Origin: UBA6489 sp942490775
GTDB taxonomy: Bacteria > Patescibacteriota > Gracilibacteria > BD1-5 > UBA6164
Direction: 5' to 3'
Length of the DNA stretch: 64,000 bases
Assembly: GCA_942490775.1 (NCBI GenBank)
Contig: CALNYL010000011.1
Coordinates: 1-64,000, forward strand
Position 1 is the stretch's first letter, and each line of letters opens with the position of its first letter. The position numbers were made by a program, and so were the translations under genes. A model generated the notes under the pieces. That model made no database searches, had not been told where the DNA came from, and saw only the letters and a list, made by a program, of their open reading frames with translations. Of the stretch, positions 43,518 through 53,486 are shown one piece after another.

Positions 43518-44039
43518 ATGAAAGATTTAAAAATAAAAAATATTACTTTTAAAGAAGAAGAAATAAGTAAAAAAGAAGCTAAAAGTATATTAGATGCATA
43601 TTTTGATACCAAAGATAAGAGGTATAAAAAATGATTGGAAGAGATAACTCCTTTTAAAGGATGTTTTTATAAAAATTATTTTAATAAATTAAAAAATCAT
43701 TTTTGAATAAAAAAAATACTTAAAGAGAATAAAAGCTTGATATAGATTCTTGAATTACTAAATCTATAAAGAATATTTTTTATAAAGTGACTAGTTAATT
43801 GAAAAGCTAAAGTTTTCTTTTATATAAGTAGAAAATCTATAAAATCTAAGAAAAATATTTTTATAGATAGAATTATATCTATACAAAAATGACTATGAAA
43901 ACGAGCTATTAAAAAATTATGTGAACATTACGATATTTTCAATATTGTTGTAGAGCCATCAGTATATTGAATATGATTTTGGGAAAAAATGAAGATAGAA
44001 TATAAATGAAAAATTAATATAACAATAAAAATTGTATAA
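43518..44039 (+). pseudogene. GNAT-like acetyltransferase, frameshifted
   Basis: The first frame (MKDLKIKNITFKEEEIS ...) ends at TAG 43743-43745; after at least two frame changes the sequence resumes with FYISRKSIKSKKNIFIDRII, then QKGLGKRAIKKL (the acetyl-CoA binding Q-x-x-G-x-G/A loop) and VEPSVYGIGFWEKMKIEYKG (motif B), ending at TAA 44037-44039. The C-terminal half is GNAT-like by pattern. It begins with the same 'MKDLK' lead as hsdS, four bases downstream. Confidence 0.5.
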
Positions 44040-44043
44040 ATTC

Positions 44044-45285
44044 ATGAAAGATTTAAAACTAAAAAATACATCTAAAGTTCCTAAATTGAGGTTTGGGGAG
44101 TTTGAGGGAGAATGGGAGGAGAAGAGGTTGGGAGAAATTGCTAAATTTTCAAAATGAAAATGAATTCCAAAAAATAGTATTGTAGATGATTGAGTTGTAA
44201 AATGTATTAGATATTGAGAGCTTTACACTTACTATTGAGAAACCATAAAAAATATAAAATCTAAGACTAATTTAGATAAAGATGACTTAGTTTTAAGTGA
44301 ATATAATGACATTATTATTCCTGCATCCTGAGAAACTCAAATTGATATAGCTACAGCTTCTTGTGTTTTAGAAGATGATGTAGCATTATGATGAGATTTA
44401 AATATTATAAAAACAAAAAATGATGGTGTATTTTTGAGTTATTATCTAAATAGCAATAAAAAGTTTGATATAGCAAGATTATCTCAATGAATTTCAGTAG
44501 TTCATTTATATTCATCTCAATTACAAACATTAAAAATAAATATTCCTTCTCTCCCTGAACAAAAAAAGATAGCTTCTTTTCTTTCTTCTGTAGATGAAAA
44601 GATAGAAATTATTAGAGAAAAAAAGAAAAGTCTTGAGGAATATAAAAAGGGAGTGATGCAGAAGATTTTTAAACAGGAAATTAGGTTTAAAGATGAGAAT
44701 TGAGAGGAGTTTAGGGAGTGGGAGGAGAAGAGATTGGGGGAAATAATTAAAAATTATAGATTATGATGAAATTATAAGAATTCCGAAAGAAAAACAGAAA
44801 ATGTTTTAATAAAAATGTGAAATTTGTGAAGATGAAAAATTTCTTTAGATAAAATTCAATATATAAATAAGGAAGAAGAAGTATTTGAACAAGATAAAAT
44901 TAAATATTGAGATTTATTTTTTAATACTAGAAATACATTAGAGTTAGTTTGAAAAGTTTCAATTTGGAGAAATGAATTAGAAAAGGCTTATTATAATTCT
45001 AATCTAATAGTTAATGAGTTTTGATAAATATTTTTTTATGAATTATTATTTTAACTCTTATGATTGAATTAAGAAATTAAAGTCACTTCTACTTGAACTA
45101 CAAGTGTTGCTGCAATTTATACAAAAGATTTATTAAAAATAAAAATCCTTCTTCCTTCTCTTCCAGAACAACAAAAAATCGCAGATTTCCTAAGTGGGAT
45201 TGATGAGAAAATTGAAAAGATTGATGAGGAGTTGGAGAAAATGGGGGAGTTTAAAAAAGGATTGTTGCAGGGGATGTTTGTTTAG
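44044..45285 (+). pseudogene. hsdS: HsdS, type I restriction specificity subunit, frameshifted in TRD2
   Basis: The first frame (327 residues) encodes N-terminal KVPKLRFGEFEGEWEEKRLGEIA, TRD1, LYSSQLQTLKINIPSLPEQKKIASFLSS, the central conserved helix (IREKKKSLEEYKKGVMQKIF), a second RFKDENGEEFREWEEKRLGE and half of TRD2, ending at TAA 45025-45027. The remainder continues in other frames: KYFFMNYYFNSYDGIKKLKS, then TSVAAIYTKDLLKIKILLPS and LPEQQKIADFLSGIDEKIEK to TAG 45283-45285. Two frameshifts within 70 bases remove the second half of TRD2 and the distal coiled coil. It may be inactive, sequence error or phase-variable. Confidence 0.9.
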
Positions 45286-45300
45286 AAATTCCATAATACC

Positions 45301-45330
45301 GTAGGGACAGGTTTTAAACCTGTCCTTACA
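45301..45330. repeat. REP palindrome 1
   Basis: GTAGGGACAGGTTTTAAACC, then TGTCCTTACA: inner palindrome GACAGGTTTTAAACCTGTC. First of seven copies within 45.3-53.3 kb. Confidence 0.85.
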
Positions 45331-45766
45331 ATGTGTTTTTAAAATCGTAAACGAAATATTATTTACAAGTATGGAATAGTGTAGAAAAAAGTTGTGAGGA
45401 ATTGGGGAAAGTGGTTGTAAAATAACTTTTTATTCTTTTAATTTTATAATTAATTTTTATATGAGTAATAAATAACATAAAATTTTTTAATGAAAGAATT
45501 AATATTGTATGAAAGTGAATTTATATTTTGAATAGGATTTAGAAAATAATTCAGTTGAAAATGAAATATTTAGTTATACTTAGACGGATATTTTTAATAA
45601 CATGAATTGAGGCTGGTGATAATGCTGAGGTTTTACTAGACTAACAGTACTTGAAATATTAATTGTTAAGGCAGTTAGAAAACAAGAAAATTACAGATAA
45701 TATTGAATTTGAATTAAATATAGGAATTATTAAAATTAAGAAAAAATTATAATTAAATTTATCATT

Positions 45767-46800
45767 ATGAAAGCACCAAAAAAAGACAAAAACCTGAAAA
45801 TTGGCAAGATTTTGAAACATTATGTAAAAAGTTATGGTGAGAAATTTGGAAATGTGATGAAATTTAAAAAAAATTGAAGAATGATTTATAGGAATGGTGT
45901 TGGAATATTTACTGAATCCAAATAGGAAAAAAAGAAATTCCAGCTTATTATTATGAGATTCAATGCTGAAAAATACAATGAAAAAAAAAGATGATATGCC
46001 ATTATACAAGTCCCAAATTGAATAAAGAGAATTTTGATATTTTATGAATCCATATTTATATCAAAATGAAGTATTCTGATATTTGAAAAAGAAATTGATG
46101 ATGAAATAAATGAAAGTCAAAATATTTTAAACAGTAAACTTAAAGAAAATAGTTTATTTTGCTTTATCAACTTGAAATATAAAAAAATGTAAATATAGAA
46201 GAATATGTTAGAGAAAAATTAATTAGTAAAAATATTAGTGAGATGACTTTTTGAAGTACAAATTTATTTTGTTGGGAAGATATTGAATGATTTTATAAAT
46301 GAAAATCCAAATACATATAGATATTATAGTTAGTTAAAAGTATAAATTTTAAAGAATGAATATGATTTTGAATATGCAAATTAATTTTTGATAAGTATTG
46401 AAAAACAATATAGATATTAAAGTTTAGAAAATTTAAAAGATTTAAAAATATATTTATAAGGAGCCTATTATAATAGAAAATAAATAAAATTTGAGATTTA
46501 ATAAAAATACCAGATTTTTCTTGATTTTGAAACAAATAGAATAAAATAAATCATTATAAAAATGTTTGAAGAGAATATGAAATGAGAGAATAAGAGTTGG
46601 TTGAAAAGTTAAGTTGAATTTTATTATATCCAGATTGACAATTAAGAATGTAGAGATAAAAGTTATAAAAATAATCCTTGATTTCTCATGAAATATTGAA
46701 AAATTAGATAAAGAAATTCCAAATTATTTACATTTTCATATACAAAAAGACTATGATGTATTTTTATTTAATGATACAAAGAATTGATTTAAATTTAAAA
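45767..46800 (+). pseudogene. heavily decayed nuclease-like/unknown gene
   Basis: Starts MKAPKKDK; after a frame change reads PENWQDFETLCKKLWGEIWKCDEI, a recognisable N-terminus of a restriction-endonuclease-like family common in island contexts. Beyond that only scattered protein-like bits remain (YYYEIQC, KEIDDEIN, FLFNDTKN near 46770) among stops in all frames. 45331-45766 upstream also holds only decayed coding-like sequence (MKELILYESEFIFGIGF at 45491). The quality of the sequence drops towards the homopolymer block at 46801. Confidence 0.4.
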
Positions 46801-46938
46801 ATTTTTTTTTTTTTTTTTTTTTATGGGTTTTTTTTTGGGGGGTTTTTTTTTTTGGTTTTTTGGGGGGGGAGTTGGTAAAGAGGGAATGGTTTTTTTTAAA
46901 AAAAAAGAGAGGGGAGGGAAAAAAAAAAAAAAAATTTA
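46801..46938. other. poly-T/poly-G/poly-A block, probable sequence artefact
   Basis: Runs of 23 T, 9 T, 6 G, 11 T, 8 G, then poly-A, with hardly any other bases. Nothing like it occurs elsewhere in the window. Directly follows the degraded gene and precedes REP 2, so it may mark an assembly join or a failed-polymerase region. Confidence 0.7.
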
Positions 46939-46950
46939 ATAAATAACAAA

Positions 46951-46980
46951 GTAAGGACAGGTTTAAAACCTGTCCCTACA
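46951..46980. repeat. REP palindrome 2
   Basis: GTAAGGACAGGTTTAAAACC followed by TGTCCCTACA, 71 bases upstream of the RAYT gene. Confidence 0.85.
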
Positions 46981-47051
46981 GACTATAAGAACGATTTTTC
47001 TGTGCCCCTCAAACGAGGCAATAAAAAAATAATAAAATTAACCCACAAAAA

Positions 47052-47609
47052 ATGTACTTCTGACCACAAAGAAAAACATCACCAAGATTAAAAAATTATA
47101 ATTACATAAAAAATTGATTTTATTTTGTGACAATATGTGTAAAATGAAGAGAAGAACATTTTTGAGAAATAACAAATTGAAAAATGATCTTAAACCAATA
47201 TGCAAAAATTGCAGAAAAAGTTTTTATAGATTTACCCAAACATTATAAAAATCTCATTTTAGATGAATACATATTTATGCCAAACCATTTTCATGGCATT
47301 TTTGTTATAAATAATAATATGCATAATGTAGAGACAGGTTTTGTAAGGACAGGTTTAAAACCTGTCCCTACGGAGAATACGAAAAAATTACATTGATTAT
47401 CAGAAATAATAAGATGATTCAAAACATTCTCATCAAGAAATATAAACAAAATACAAGATGATTTTTGATTTAGATGGCAACGATCATTCTTTGATGTAAT
47501 AATTAAAAATGATGAACAATTAGAAAAATCTAGACAATATATAATAAATAACCCCTTAAAACGGCAATTAGATATAAATAACCCAATTAATATAAAACCA
47601 GAAAAATAA
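47052..47609 (+). CDS. REP-associated tyrosine transposase (RAYT, Y1_Tnp/TnpA-REP)
   Basis: 185 residues. N-terminal RLKNYNYIKNGFYFVTICVKGREEHFGEI, the HUH metal motif in EYIFMPNHFHGIFVI (HFH at 79-81), and the C-terminal QDDFGFRWQRSFFDVIIKND.QLEKSRQYIINNPLKR, whose Tyr is the nucleophile position (Y-x-x-x-N-P). RAYTs cut and move REP palindromes. Remarkably the coding sequence itself contains REP 3, translated as TGLKPVPTE (about residues 100-108) in the loop after the HUH strand. Flanked by REPs 2 and 4, so it is the probable source of the REP cluster. Confidence 0.93.
47343..47371. repeat. REP palindrome 3, inside the RAYT coding sequence
   Basis: GTAAGGACAGGTTTAAAACC followed by TGTCCCTAC, preceded by a partial copy GTAGAGACAGGTTTT (47328-47342). 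In frame, no stop introduced. Confidence 0.85.
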
Positions 47610-47634
47610 TATAAAACAATAACACCATAACACA

Positions 47635-47664
47635 GTAAGGACAGGTTTTAAACCTGTCCCTACA
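47635..47664. repeat. REP palindrome 4
   Basis: GTAAGGACAGGTTTTAAACC followed by TGTCCCTACA, 25 bases after the RAYT stop codon. Confidence 0.85.
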
Positions 47665-47779
47665 ATAAAATATAAAATAAAACAACCATCAAAAAATACA
47701 AAAAATGATAAGTATTTTCTTGATTTTTTATAAAAAGATAATATAATACTTATATAAATATTTTTAAAAATTAAATCAT

Positions 47780-48850
47780 ATGTTCAATAAAAAAATACCA
47801 AATAACAACCTACCTACTCTACCCTGAAACTTTGACTACAATCAAATCCCAATCCTAAAACTTGCCATAAAAGCAACCTGAAAACTAGAAAAACTAAACT
47901 GACTAATGTACCTAATACCAAACAAAGAAATATTAATCTCACCACTACTAGTAAAAGAATCTGTCGAATCATCAGCAATTGAAAACATTCATACAACAAC
48001 CCTAAAAGTACTACAATCAAAAGCAATCTGATGAAAAAGTATATCTTGAGCAGAAAAAGAAGTATTACACTACCATAATGCCATTTTAGAATGATTTAAT
48101 AATCTAAAAAAATACTGATGACTATGATACAACTCTATTATAAACATACAAAAAATAATTGAACCAAATAAACACTGAATAAGACAAATCCCATGAACCA
48201 TAATTGCAAACTGATATGGAGAAGCCATTTATACACCACCAGAATGAGCAGAAAATATAGATAAACTATTACACAACTTTGAGAAATTTATGAATAATTT
48301 TGATGATGACATTGATCCCCTTATAAAAATGCCAGTACTACACTACCAGTTTGAAAGCATCCACCCATTTTATGATTGAAACGGTAGAACATGAAGAATA
48401 TTAAATGTTCTTTATTTAATACTATCAAAAAAACTAGATTTTCCGATTTTATTTTTAAGTGAATATATAAACAAAAATAAAAACGACTATTACAACCTAT
48501 TATCAAAAACTCACAATGATTCAGATTATACAGATTTAATCATTTATTTACTAAAATGAGTAATAGAACAAGCAGATATTACATGAAAAAAGATATTGAA
48601 AATTAGAAATATAATGAAAGAAACTTATGAAAAAATAGAAAAACTAAATATGGATTATCATAAAATAACTAATCTATTGTTTTCAGAACCTTTTATTTCT
48701 GTGAAAAAATATAAAGAAAAAATGTGAATTGTTGAGATAACTGCAACAAGGAATATAAAAAAACTTGAAGATGATAAAATTATTTCAAGCATAAAGGTAT
48801 GAAGAAATAAGTTAATTTACATTAAAAATTTTGTAGAATTATTATCATAG
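47780..48850 (+). CDS. Fic-domain protein (AMPylase family) with N-terminal inhibitory helix
   Basis: 356 residues. Fic core motif HPFYDGNGRTGR at 195-206 is complete, so catalytic His and anion hole are present. The inhibitory (S/T)-x-x-x-E-(G/N) motif is seen in ESSAIEN (64-69), placing it in class II with a self-inhibiting N-terminal helix. The C-terminal 100 residues look like a winged helix (VKKYKEKMGIVEITATRNIKKLEDD..IISSIKVGRNKL). Fic proteins transfer AMP to target hydroxyls and are frequent in mobile defence regions. The 5' part is C-rich in codon use, the 3' part T-rich. Confidence 0.95.
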
Positions 48851-48899
48851 ATTTTATAAAAAATATCTAAATGAAAATAACATATATAACATTTTTATT

Positions 48900-48995
48900 A
48901 AAAAATGTTGGGTGTTAATAAATACCCATCACAGGTGTTGGGTATTTATTAAATACCCAACAAAATATATAAAAGATGTTGGGTATCCAATAAAA
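48900..48995. repeat. GTTGGGTAT repeat cluster between fic and the HTH-Panacea gene
   Basis: Three related segments: ATGTTGGGTGTTAATAAATA, GTGTTGGGTATTTATTAAAT and ATGTTGGGTATCCAATAA. The middle one forms a hairpin with the following ACCCAAC. Could be an operator array for the downstream antitoxin or remains of transposition. The remaining 48851-49180 holds only REP 5. Confidence 0.5.
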
Positions 48996-49037
48996 AGAAC
49001 ACTAAAACAAAAATAAGAAACTAATTTTGAAAGGACG

Positions 49038-49067
49038 GTAAGGACAGGTTTAAAACCTGTCCTTACA
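49038..49067. repeat. REP palindrome 5
   Basis: GTAAGGACAGGTTTAAAACC followed by TGTCCTTACA. Confidence 0.85.
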
Positions 49068-49180
49068 AACAAGACAAAATAAACAAAGTCCACAACTTTT
49101 TGTATAAAAGAATTGCTTTTTTATACAAATACCAATATAATACTGTATATAAAAAGAAAATAATATATAAAAAACTCCCC

Positions 49181-49957
49181 ATGACTAATATTATAGAAAA
49201 ATTAAAAAAACTTAGAACCCAAACATGAGTATCCCAAGAAGAAATAGCAAATTATCTATGAATAAGTAGACTAACCTACATCTCAATAGAATCATGAAAA
49301 AGACAAATAAAAGAAAAAGAAATAAAAAAAATTTCAGAATTTTTTGAAAAACCAGAAAGCCATTTTGTTGATAAAAAAACAACACAAGAAAATAAAAAAA
49401 ATAAAAACTATAAATTGAAACAACTAATCCTATACATTTCAAAAAAAACTCAAGACATTCCAAGCTTCTGAAAAACAGTCCTAAATAAACTATTATACTT
49501 TAGTGACTTCAACCACTACGAATGGACATTTGAGACAATAACATGAACAAACTATAAAAAACTACCATTTTGACCAGTCCCTGAAAATATCACAGACATA
49601 TTAGAAGAAATGCAAAAAGAATGACTAATAGCAATGACAGAAACAGTTTATCACAATTACCCTCAACAAAAAATAATACCATTAGTAGGATTAGATATGA
49701 GTTTTTTAGAAAAAATAGATGAAAAATCAGCAAAAGAAACAAAATATAAAAACCTACCCAAAGCAATAGAAATAATAGATGATGTACTAAATAAATTTAA
49801 ACACCATACCGCAAATCAAATAAGCGAATGGTCACATTCAGACTCCCCTTATAAATGTGCTAAAAATATATGAGACACACTTAGACCATGACTTGTATTT
49901 TACAGAAGTGAACCTTTTATCGTAAATCCTAATAACTTAGAGGACTATGATATTTAA
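49181..49957 (+). CDS. Panacea-type antitoxin: HTH plus DUF4065 (PanA)
   Basis: 258 residues. N-terminal HTH_3/XRE domain (KLRTQTGVSQEEIANYLG, ISRLTYISIESGKRQIKEKE), a charged linker, and a Panacea (DUF4065) domain from about 80: LKQLILYISKKTQD, FGKTVLNKLLYFSDFNHYE, FGPVPENITDILEEMQKEGL, VLNKFKHHTANQISEWSHSDSPYKCAKNIGD. The W-S-H-x-D-x-P-Y/W signature is diagnostic. Panacea proteins neutralise very different toxins by direct binding and often autorepress. It overlaps the next gene by 11 bases, the normal antitoxin-first arrangement. Confidence 0.9.
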
Positions 49958-50315
49958 AGAAATAGCAGAATTTAAAAAAGAGTTAAAAAAACTTTCTAAG
50001 AAATACCCTAGTCTCATTGAAGATTTTGGAGATTTAAAATCCTTATTAGAAACAAGCCCTAAATGAGAAATTCTTCCTAAAAATCATATAGTTAGAATAT
50101 CTTGATTGTGAAAGGAAATTGTTGAAGAATTTTATAAAATTAGAAGATTTTCATGTAAGAGCTTGAGAACAAACTGAGATATAAGAATTATTTATAAATA
50201 TTGTTATGAAGATAGAACTATAGAATTTTGCGAAATAGAATTTATAGAAATATTTCATAAAAACCAAAAAGAAAATCACGATATAGAGAGAATTAAAAAA
50301 TATTTTTCTAAATAA
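49947..50315 (+). CDS. RelE/ParE-superfamily-like toxin partner (PanT)
   Basis: 122 residues with the layout of a RelE-like toxin: an N-terminal helix (MIFKEIAEFKKELKKLSKKY), a central loop (KGEILPKNHIVRISGLG), then strands KIRRFSCKSLR - GDIRIIYKYCYEDRTIEFCEIEFIEIF and a terminal helix (HDIERIKKYFSK). The R..I/V-x-Y pattern of the catalytic sheet is present. In this family the toxin would cut mRNA on ribosomes or poison gyrase; which is not clear. Translationally coupled to the Panacea antitoxin. Confidence 0.8.
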
Positions 50316-50350
50316 TTAATTTTTTATATAAAAAGGAAACACATATTCTC

Positions 50351-50380
50351 GTAAGGACAGGTTTAAAACCTGTCATTACA
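50351..50380. repeat. REP palindrome 6
   Basis: GTAAGGACAGGTTTAAAACC followed by TGTCATTACA, 24 bases upstream of the hsdR start. Confidence 0.8.
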
Positions 50381-50403
50381 AATATAAACTTAACCATCTC
50401 TCT

Positions 50404-53211
50404 ATGAACAATATCCAATCAGAACAAACCCTAGAAAACAACCTAATAAAACAACTACAAAACCTAGAATACGAATATATAAAAATCAAGGACGAACCCC
50501 AAATGTTAGAAAACCTAAAAACACAAATAGAAATACACAACAAAACAACACTCACAGAAAAAGAATTTGAAAAAGTCCTAAACCACCTAAACAAATGAAA
50601 CACCTTTGAAAGATCAAAAATCCTTAGAGACAAAATGCAACTCAAAAAAGAAAATTGAGACATAATCTACCTAGAATTTTTAAATATGGATCACTGGTGT
50701 AGAAATGAATTTCAAGTAACAAACCAAGTTACAATGCAGTGAACATATAAAAATAGATACGATGTAACCATACTAATAAACTGACTACCACTAGTACAAA
50801 TAGAACTAAAAAGAAGATGACTAGAACTAAAAGAAGCATTTAACCAAACATGAAGATACCACAAACACAGTTTTGGAGCTTGATACTGATTATTTCAATA
50901 CATACAAATATTTATAATAAGCAACTGAGTAAATACAAAATACTATGCAAACAACAAAAAACAATCATTCAAACAAACCTTCTTTTGGGCAAATAAAAAT
51001 AATGAAAACACAACTAAATTAGATGACTTCACTCAAGAGTTTTTAGAACCATGTCACCTAAGTAAAATGATAACAAAATACATAGTACTAAATGAAACAG
51101 ATAAAATACTAATGATACTAAGACCCTATCAATACTATGCGGTAGAAGAAATAATAGACAGAGTAGAAAACACAGATAAAAATGGTTATATCTGGCACAC
51201 AACAGGTAGTTGAAAAACACTTACTTCATTTAAAGCAAGTCAGATATTGAGAAAACTACCAAAAGTAGAAAAAGTAGTATTTGTAGTAGATAGAAAAGAT
51301 TTAGACTATCAAACTACAAAAGAGTTTAACAGCTTTTCAAAATGAAGTATAGATTGAACAGACAACACAAGAAAACTAGTGAAACAGTTTACAGATGATA
51401 CCCCCCTAATTGTTACCACCATCCAAAAACTAAACAATGCAATACTAAAAGAAAAGTATTTACAAGAAATGGGAGAGCTTAAAGATAAAAAGGTAATCTT
51501 TATTTTTGATGAATGTCATAGAAGCCAGTTTTGAGAAACTCACAAGAGAATAAAAGACTTTTTCAATAATCACCAAATGTTTGGTTTTACAGGTACACCG
51601 ATTTTAAAAGAAAATAATAATAACAACAAAACAACTAAAGACCTATTTGATGAATGTTTACATAAATATGTAATAATAGATGCCATAAAAGATGAAAATG
51701 TGCTCAGGTTTTGAGTAGAATATGTTTGAAAATACAAGGAAAAAGAAAACTCTAAAAATGAAATAGATATACAAGTAGAAGATATAAATAAAAAAGAATT
51801 GCTAGAAGATTCTAAAAGAATAAATAAAATTACAAACTATATAATAGCAAATCACAACTCAAAAACTCATTCTAGAAACTTTACTGCAATGCTTTGTACA
51901 AGTAGTATTGAAGTTCTTATAAAATACTATGAATCATTTAAAAAGAAAAAGCATAATTTAAACATAGCTACTATATTTTCATACTGAGCAAATGAAGATG
52001 ATAAAGATGCAAATGGTTTTATATGAGATATGGATTTAGATATAAAAGAAAGTGAAATAAATAAACATTCTAGAGATAAACTTGAAGAATTTATTTGAGA
52101 TTATAATAAAATATTTGATACAAAATATTCTACAAAAAGTTCTAAGGATTTTTATAACTACTACAATGATATAGCTAAAAAAGTAAAAGAGAGAAAAATA
52201 GATATACTTATAGTTGTAAATATGTTTTTAACTTGATTTGATAGCAAAACATTAAATACACTTTATGTAGATAAAAACTTAAAATATCACTGACTAATTC
52301 AAGCATTTTCAAGAACCAACAGAATAATAAACGAACAAAAATCACAAGGTAATATAGTATGTTTTAGAAATCTAAAAAAAGAAGTAGATGAAGCTATTGC
52401 ATTATTTTCAAATAAGGATGCAAAAGAAACTGTATTAATGGAAACTTTGGAAAGCTATGTAAATAAATTTAATAAAGCTCTTGCTGATATACAACAAATA
52501 GCCCCAACCGTAGACTCAGTTGATTGACTTATATCAGAAGATTTACAACTAAAGTTTGTGAAATTATTTAGAGAATTACTTAGAACTAAAAATGTTCTTA
52601 CAACATTTGCTGATTTTTCATTTGAAATTCTTGGTATAGATAAGCAAACTTTTGAAGATTATAAAAGTAAATATCTGGATATTTATGATAAAGTTAGAAG
52701 TGATAATGATAAAGAAAAAGTTTCTATCCTTGATGATGTGGATTTTGAACTAGAACTAATTAGAAGAGATGATATAGATATAGACTATATTATCTATTTG
52801 CTTGTGAATTTACATGAAGCAAGTGACACAAAGAAACAACAACAAAAAAAGGCTATACTTGATATAGTTTCATGAGATACAAGACTAAGAAGTAAAAAAG
52901 AGCTTATAGAAAAGTTTATAGAAGATAATTTACCAAATGTAAAAGATAGTGAAAATATATCAGATGTTTTTGAAAAGTTTTTTTCAGAAGAAAGAAATAA
53001 GGCTTTAGTGAGTTTTTGTAAAGATGAATGAGTTGATAGAGAGAGATTTGAAAAAGTGCTAAGTAATTATTTATATACTTGAAAAAAGCCTCTTAGAGAA
53101 GATATAGTAAATACTTTAAATGTAAAACCAAAAATTCTTGAAAGAACTAGTGTTATAAAGAGAATAATGAAAAAGATGTTTGATTTTGTAGAGAAATTTG
53201 AAGAATTGTAA
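50404..53211 (+). CDS. hsdR: HsdR, type I restriction enzyme endonuclease/translocase subunit
   Basis: 935 residues, a usual length for the EcoR124I group. N-terminal nuclease domain: [40 protein letters not shown] (D..E-x-K core), EAFNQTGRY. Translocase: RPYQYYAVEEIIDRV, Walker A WHTTGSGKTLTSFKASQIL, VVFVVDRKDLDYQT, FIFDECHRSQFG, FGFTGTP, MLCTSSIEVLIKYY, ILIVVNMFLTGFDSKTLNTLYVDK, QAFSRTNRI. It cuts unmodified DNA after ATP-driven translocation. With hsdS apparently broken it may lack a partner. Codon composition drifts from A/C-rich in the first 300 codons to T-rich in the last third. Confidence 0.96.
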
Positions 53212-53214
53212 ATT

Positions 53215-53244
53215 GTAAGGACAGGTTTAAAACCTGTCCCTACG
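53215..53244. repeat. REP palindrome 7
   Basis: GTAAGGACAGGTTTAAAACC followed by TGTCCCTACG, 3 bases after the hsdR stop codon. Confidence 0.85.
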
Positions 53245-53263
53245 GAAAAAAACAAACAAAACC

Positions 53264-53300
53264 CAAAAAAAAACAAGAATCTAATTCTTGTTTTTTTTTC
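53264..53300. terminator. bidirectional terminator between hsdR and tRNA-Lys
   Basis: AAAAAAAACAAGAAT / ATTCTTGTTTTTTTTT stem with a short loop and T-run on each strand. It serves hsdR (+) and the tRNA (-). Confidence 0.75.
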
Positions 53301-53308
53301 ATTTTTTT

Positions 53309-53384
53309 TGGTGGATTCACCGGGGCTCGAACCCGGGACCTATCGCTTAAGAGGCGAGTGCTCTACCAACTGAGCTATAAATCC
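53309..53384 (-). tRNA. tRNA-Lys (anticodon CTT)
   Basis: 76 nt on the minus strand including an encoded CCA end. Acceptor GGATTTA pairs with TGAATCC (one G-T), D-arm GCTC-AGTTGGTA-GAGC, anticodon loop CTCTTAA giving CTT at 34-36 after the conserved T33, T-arm CCGGG-TTCGAGC-CCCGG. Position 27/43 of the anticodon stem is a C-T mismatch. It reads AAG Lys codons. It is the only RNA gene I found, and sits at the right border of the defence island, a usual integration site. Confidence 0.93.
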
Positions 53385-53397
53385 TTAAATTTAAAAC

Positions 53398-53453
53398 CTT
53401 GTAGCCTCTTCCTTCAGCAACCTAGGAAGAGATTCAGAAATGGATTATCTTTT
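53398..53453. repeat. dispersed hairpin repeat (TGTAGCC..TCTTCC family), second copy
   Basis: TTGTAGCCTCTTCCTTC ... GGAAGAGATTCAGAAATGG, about 80% like 38698-38752. Confidence 0.5.
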
Positions 53454-53486
53454 AAAACAAACAGCAGTTTATACATAAAACTTAAA

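Noticed and set aside
7027..53211. Treating TGA codons as stops and calling hundreds of short ORFs
   Set aside because: TGA occurs at invariant Gly positions in essentially every gene.
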